DNA from: Chloroflexota bacterium
GTDB taxonomy: Bacteria > Chloroflexota > Limnocylindria > Limnocylindrales > CSP1-4
Assembly (NCBI GenBank): GCA_013696275.1
Contig: JACCYW010000341.1
Location: 1 to 7,165 of the forward strand
Direction: 5' to 3'
DNA length: 7,165 nucleotides
Shown here: in pieces, positions 6,369 through 7,165 of the stretch
How the letters are laid out: every line of letters begins with the position of its first letter
How positions within the stretch are numbered: the stretch's first letter is position 1
Notes under the pieces: model-generated
Told to the model about the DNA's origin: nothing
Seen by the model: only the letters and a program-made list of their open reading frames with translations
The model's database searches: none
Translations under genes and position numbers: made by a program

Positions 6369-6397
6369 ACTCTAGCAAGATTGTCATATCTTGACAA
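6369..6397 (-). promoter_or_regulatory. Promoter of the hypothetical gene
   Basis: On the minus strand TTGTCA (6397-6392, five of six to TTGACA), a 17-base spacer and TAGAGT (6374-6369, four of six to TATAAT) precede ATG 6362 by six bases. This is the best-formed promoter in the window, and it predicts a transcript that begins at or next to the start codon. Confidence 0.6.
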
Positions 6398-6409
6398 TAG
6401 GTATTGTCA
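6380..6409. promoter_or_regulatory. Triple half-site operator (TGACAAT/ATTGTCA)
   Basis: Three copies of one 7-mer: ATTGTCA (6380-6386), TGACAAT (6392-6398) and ATTGTCA (6403-6409). The first two form a perfect inverted repeat with a five-base spacer. The last two form an 18-bp palindrome, TGACAATAGGTATTGTCA, with only GG unpaired. Centres are 12 and 11 bp apart, so all three face one side of the helix. The AT-rich block is conspicuous in GC-rich DNA and covers the -35 and spacer of the leftward promoter, so repression by a dimeric or cooperative regulator is likely. The binding protein is not identified. Confidence 0.7.
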
Positions 6410-6529
6410 CCCCATGGGAGTAGCTCCTACGGCCGCGCCGCTCCGGCTGACGTCCGTTGGGCGAGCCGGCTTCGGGTCGCGTCTCGGTGTTCGGGCTGCT
6501 CGCGAGGCCGGTCGGGCTGCTCGGTGGTC

Positions 6530-6770
6530 GGTCCGGCTGCTCACTGGGCGGACGACCGGACCGCTGTGGGGCCGAGGGCGGTCTCGGGCGACGACTCGAT
6601 GGTCGGGCTGCTCACTGGGCGGACGACAGGACCGCTGTGGGGCATGGGCGGTCTCGGGGCGCGTCTTCGGTGGTCGGGCTGCTCGCTGGTCGGACGACCG
6701 GACCGCTGTGGGCCAGGGGCGGCCTGCGGATGCGTCTTCGATGGTCGGGCTGCTCGCTGGGCGGACATAT
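6530..6770. repeat. 71-bp tandem repeat, three full copies and one partial
   Basis: Copies start at 6530, 6601, 6672 and 6743, with an exact 71-bp period and no indels between full copies. Each copy opens with GGTCGGGCTGCTC (GGTCCGGCTGCTC in the first), continues CTGGGCGGACGACCGGACCGCTGTGGG with few changes, and ends in a more variable part containing GGCGGTCTCGGG and a GCGTCTTCGAT-like end. The fourth copy breaks off after CTGGGCGGACAT. Because 71 is not a multiple of three, each copy shifts the reading frame, so the repeat is not built as protein. Short complementary stretches (GGTCG with CGACC, GCGG with CCGC) allow small stem-loops in each unit. Confidence 0.8.
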
Positions 6771-6992
6771 CGACCACGTTTGCCACTTCACCGGATGCTG
6801 CGCCCTGGGTGGCCTTGCTCGCGTGTACCGCTTCGGGCCAACTCTCGATGTACCGCGCCCACTCCTCGCGAGCCCTCTGGTGGGCGGTTCCCGCGATACA
6901 TCGCCTGTCTCGGCGCATGAGGGCTACGGCAAGGAGGGCCTCACGCTCGCCGGTCGGCGATAGGGCGCGAGAACCTCACGCGAGGACGCCTT

Positions 6993-7034
6993 CCGGCGAC
7001 GCGAACGCCGGCGGCGCGAACGCCCGCGAACGCC
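6993..7034. repeat. GCGAACGCC direct repeats and GC-rich hairpin
   Basis: GCGAACGCC occurs at 7001-7009, 7016-7024 and 7026-7034. CCGGCG (6993-6998) and CGCCGG (7006-7011) form a perfect six-base-pair stem around a seven-base loop. On the minus strand this lies about 40 bases after the stop of the IclR-like gene, so it might act as its 3' hairpin, though no U-tract follows. Confidence 0.45.
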
Positions 7035-7051
7035 GGGGGCCCAGCCCGACA

Positions 7052-7165
7052 TCAGCCCGCTTCGGCTAATCGACGCCCCAGCTCCTTGGCCCCTGCCCGT
7101 ATCGAACGTGCAGCGGTCGCGCGCCACTTCGGGCCGCACCGGTCGGCTGGCCCGGTGACCGCAAG
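7052..7165 (-). CDS. C-terminal end of a probable IclR-family regulator (5' part off the window)
   Basis: On the minus strand a frame open from the right edge ends at TGA (7054-7052) after 37 codons. It reads LAVTGPADRCGPKW, then RATAARSIRAGAKELGRRLAEAG. The SVSGP-type turn followed by a helix ending in a Leu-Gly-Arg-Arg-Leu pattern is how the effector-binding domain of IclR-family transcription regulators usually finishes. The rest of the gene, including the helix-turn-helix, lies outside the window, so the assignment rests on the C-terminal pattern alone. It is transcribed leftward toward the repeat region and the hypothetical gene, and is a candidate, not demonstrated, regulator of nearby promoters. 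Confidence 0.45.
   Translation of the reverse strand, partial: LAVTGPADRCGPKWRATAARSIRAGAKELGRRLAEAG

Larger units (their letters stand above)
6420..7051. other. About 630 bp without a convincing gene
   Basis: Reading frames are open on several strands here, but their products are Arg/Gly/Ala-rich and low in complexity. They mostly translate the 71-bp repeat, and the same peptide themes recur in all three rightward frames. The stretch holds the tandem repeat (6530-6770), shorter CGGGCTGCTC repeats before it (6492-6521), and GCGAACGCC repeats with a hairpin (6993-7034). A leftward frame from about 6966 to 6745 reads as a more protein-like segment (REALLAVALMRRDRR, then HQRAREEWARYIESWPEAV) and then runs into the repeats. 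It could be a gene remnant, but I do not recognise it. Confidence 0.6.

Noticed and set aside
6530..6770. CRISPR array
   Set aside because: The more variable part of each unit is still similar between copies, so there are no unique spacers, and no cas genes are present.
6153..7069. Long overlapping rightward reading frames (6153-6920, 6404-7069, 6457-6963)
   Set aside because: They repeat similar peptides in three frames because of the 71-bp repeat, are low in complexity, have no ribosome-binding site or family motif, and one overlaps the better-supported leftward hypothetical gene.

Overview
The window is GC-rich, densely coded DNA. It probably comes from a high-GC free-living bacterium such as an Actinobacteriota or Chloroflexota member; this is an inference, since no marker gene is present. 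The clues are a deazaflavin (F420)-type nitroreductase-family protein and several start codons placed about 6 nt after a -10-like hexamer, with no Shine-Dalgarno sequence, as expected for leaderless mRNAs.

Left part (1-2785): a divergent regulatory unit. Leftward are a deazaflavin-dependent nitroreductase-family protein (1377-946) and, 41 bp later, a medium-chain dehydrogenase (904 to beyond the left edge). Rightward are a MarR-family regulator (start best placed at GTG 1437) and a ThuA-like protein whose GTG start overlaps the marR stop by 4 bp. The short gap between the two arms holds an inverted repeat, ATGATA-N9-TATCAT. Each arm doubles as a -10-like hexamer for one direction, so a single regulator dimer could control all four genes.

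Middle (2890-5883): a soluble sensor-type diguanylate cyclase (two GAF-like regions, then GGDEF with an intact I-site) is followed by a histidine/phenylalanine ammonia-lyase-fold protein. The lyase-like protein has lost the Ala-Ser-Gly tripeptide that forms the MIO electrophile. It has also lost several other catalytic positions and an internal segment of about 23 residues, while keeping the fold signatures. It is the most unusual gene here, and is either a pseudo-enzyme or an enzyme with different chemistry.

Right part (5715-7165): a leftward conserved-type hypothetical protein overlaps the 3' end of the lyase-like gene by 169 bp in the opposite orientation. Its leaderless-type promoter is covered by three TGACAAT half-sites spaced one helical turn apart. 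Next comes about 640 bp without a convincing gene. It holds a 71-bp tandem repeat (three full copies and one partial) and a short GCGAACGCC repeat/hairpin cluster. At the right edge is the C-terminal end of a leftward gene resembling an IclR-family regulator.
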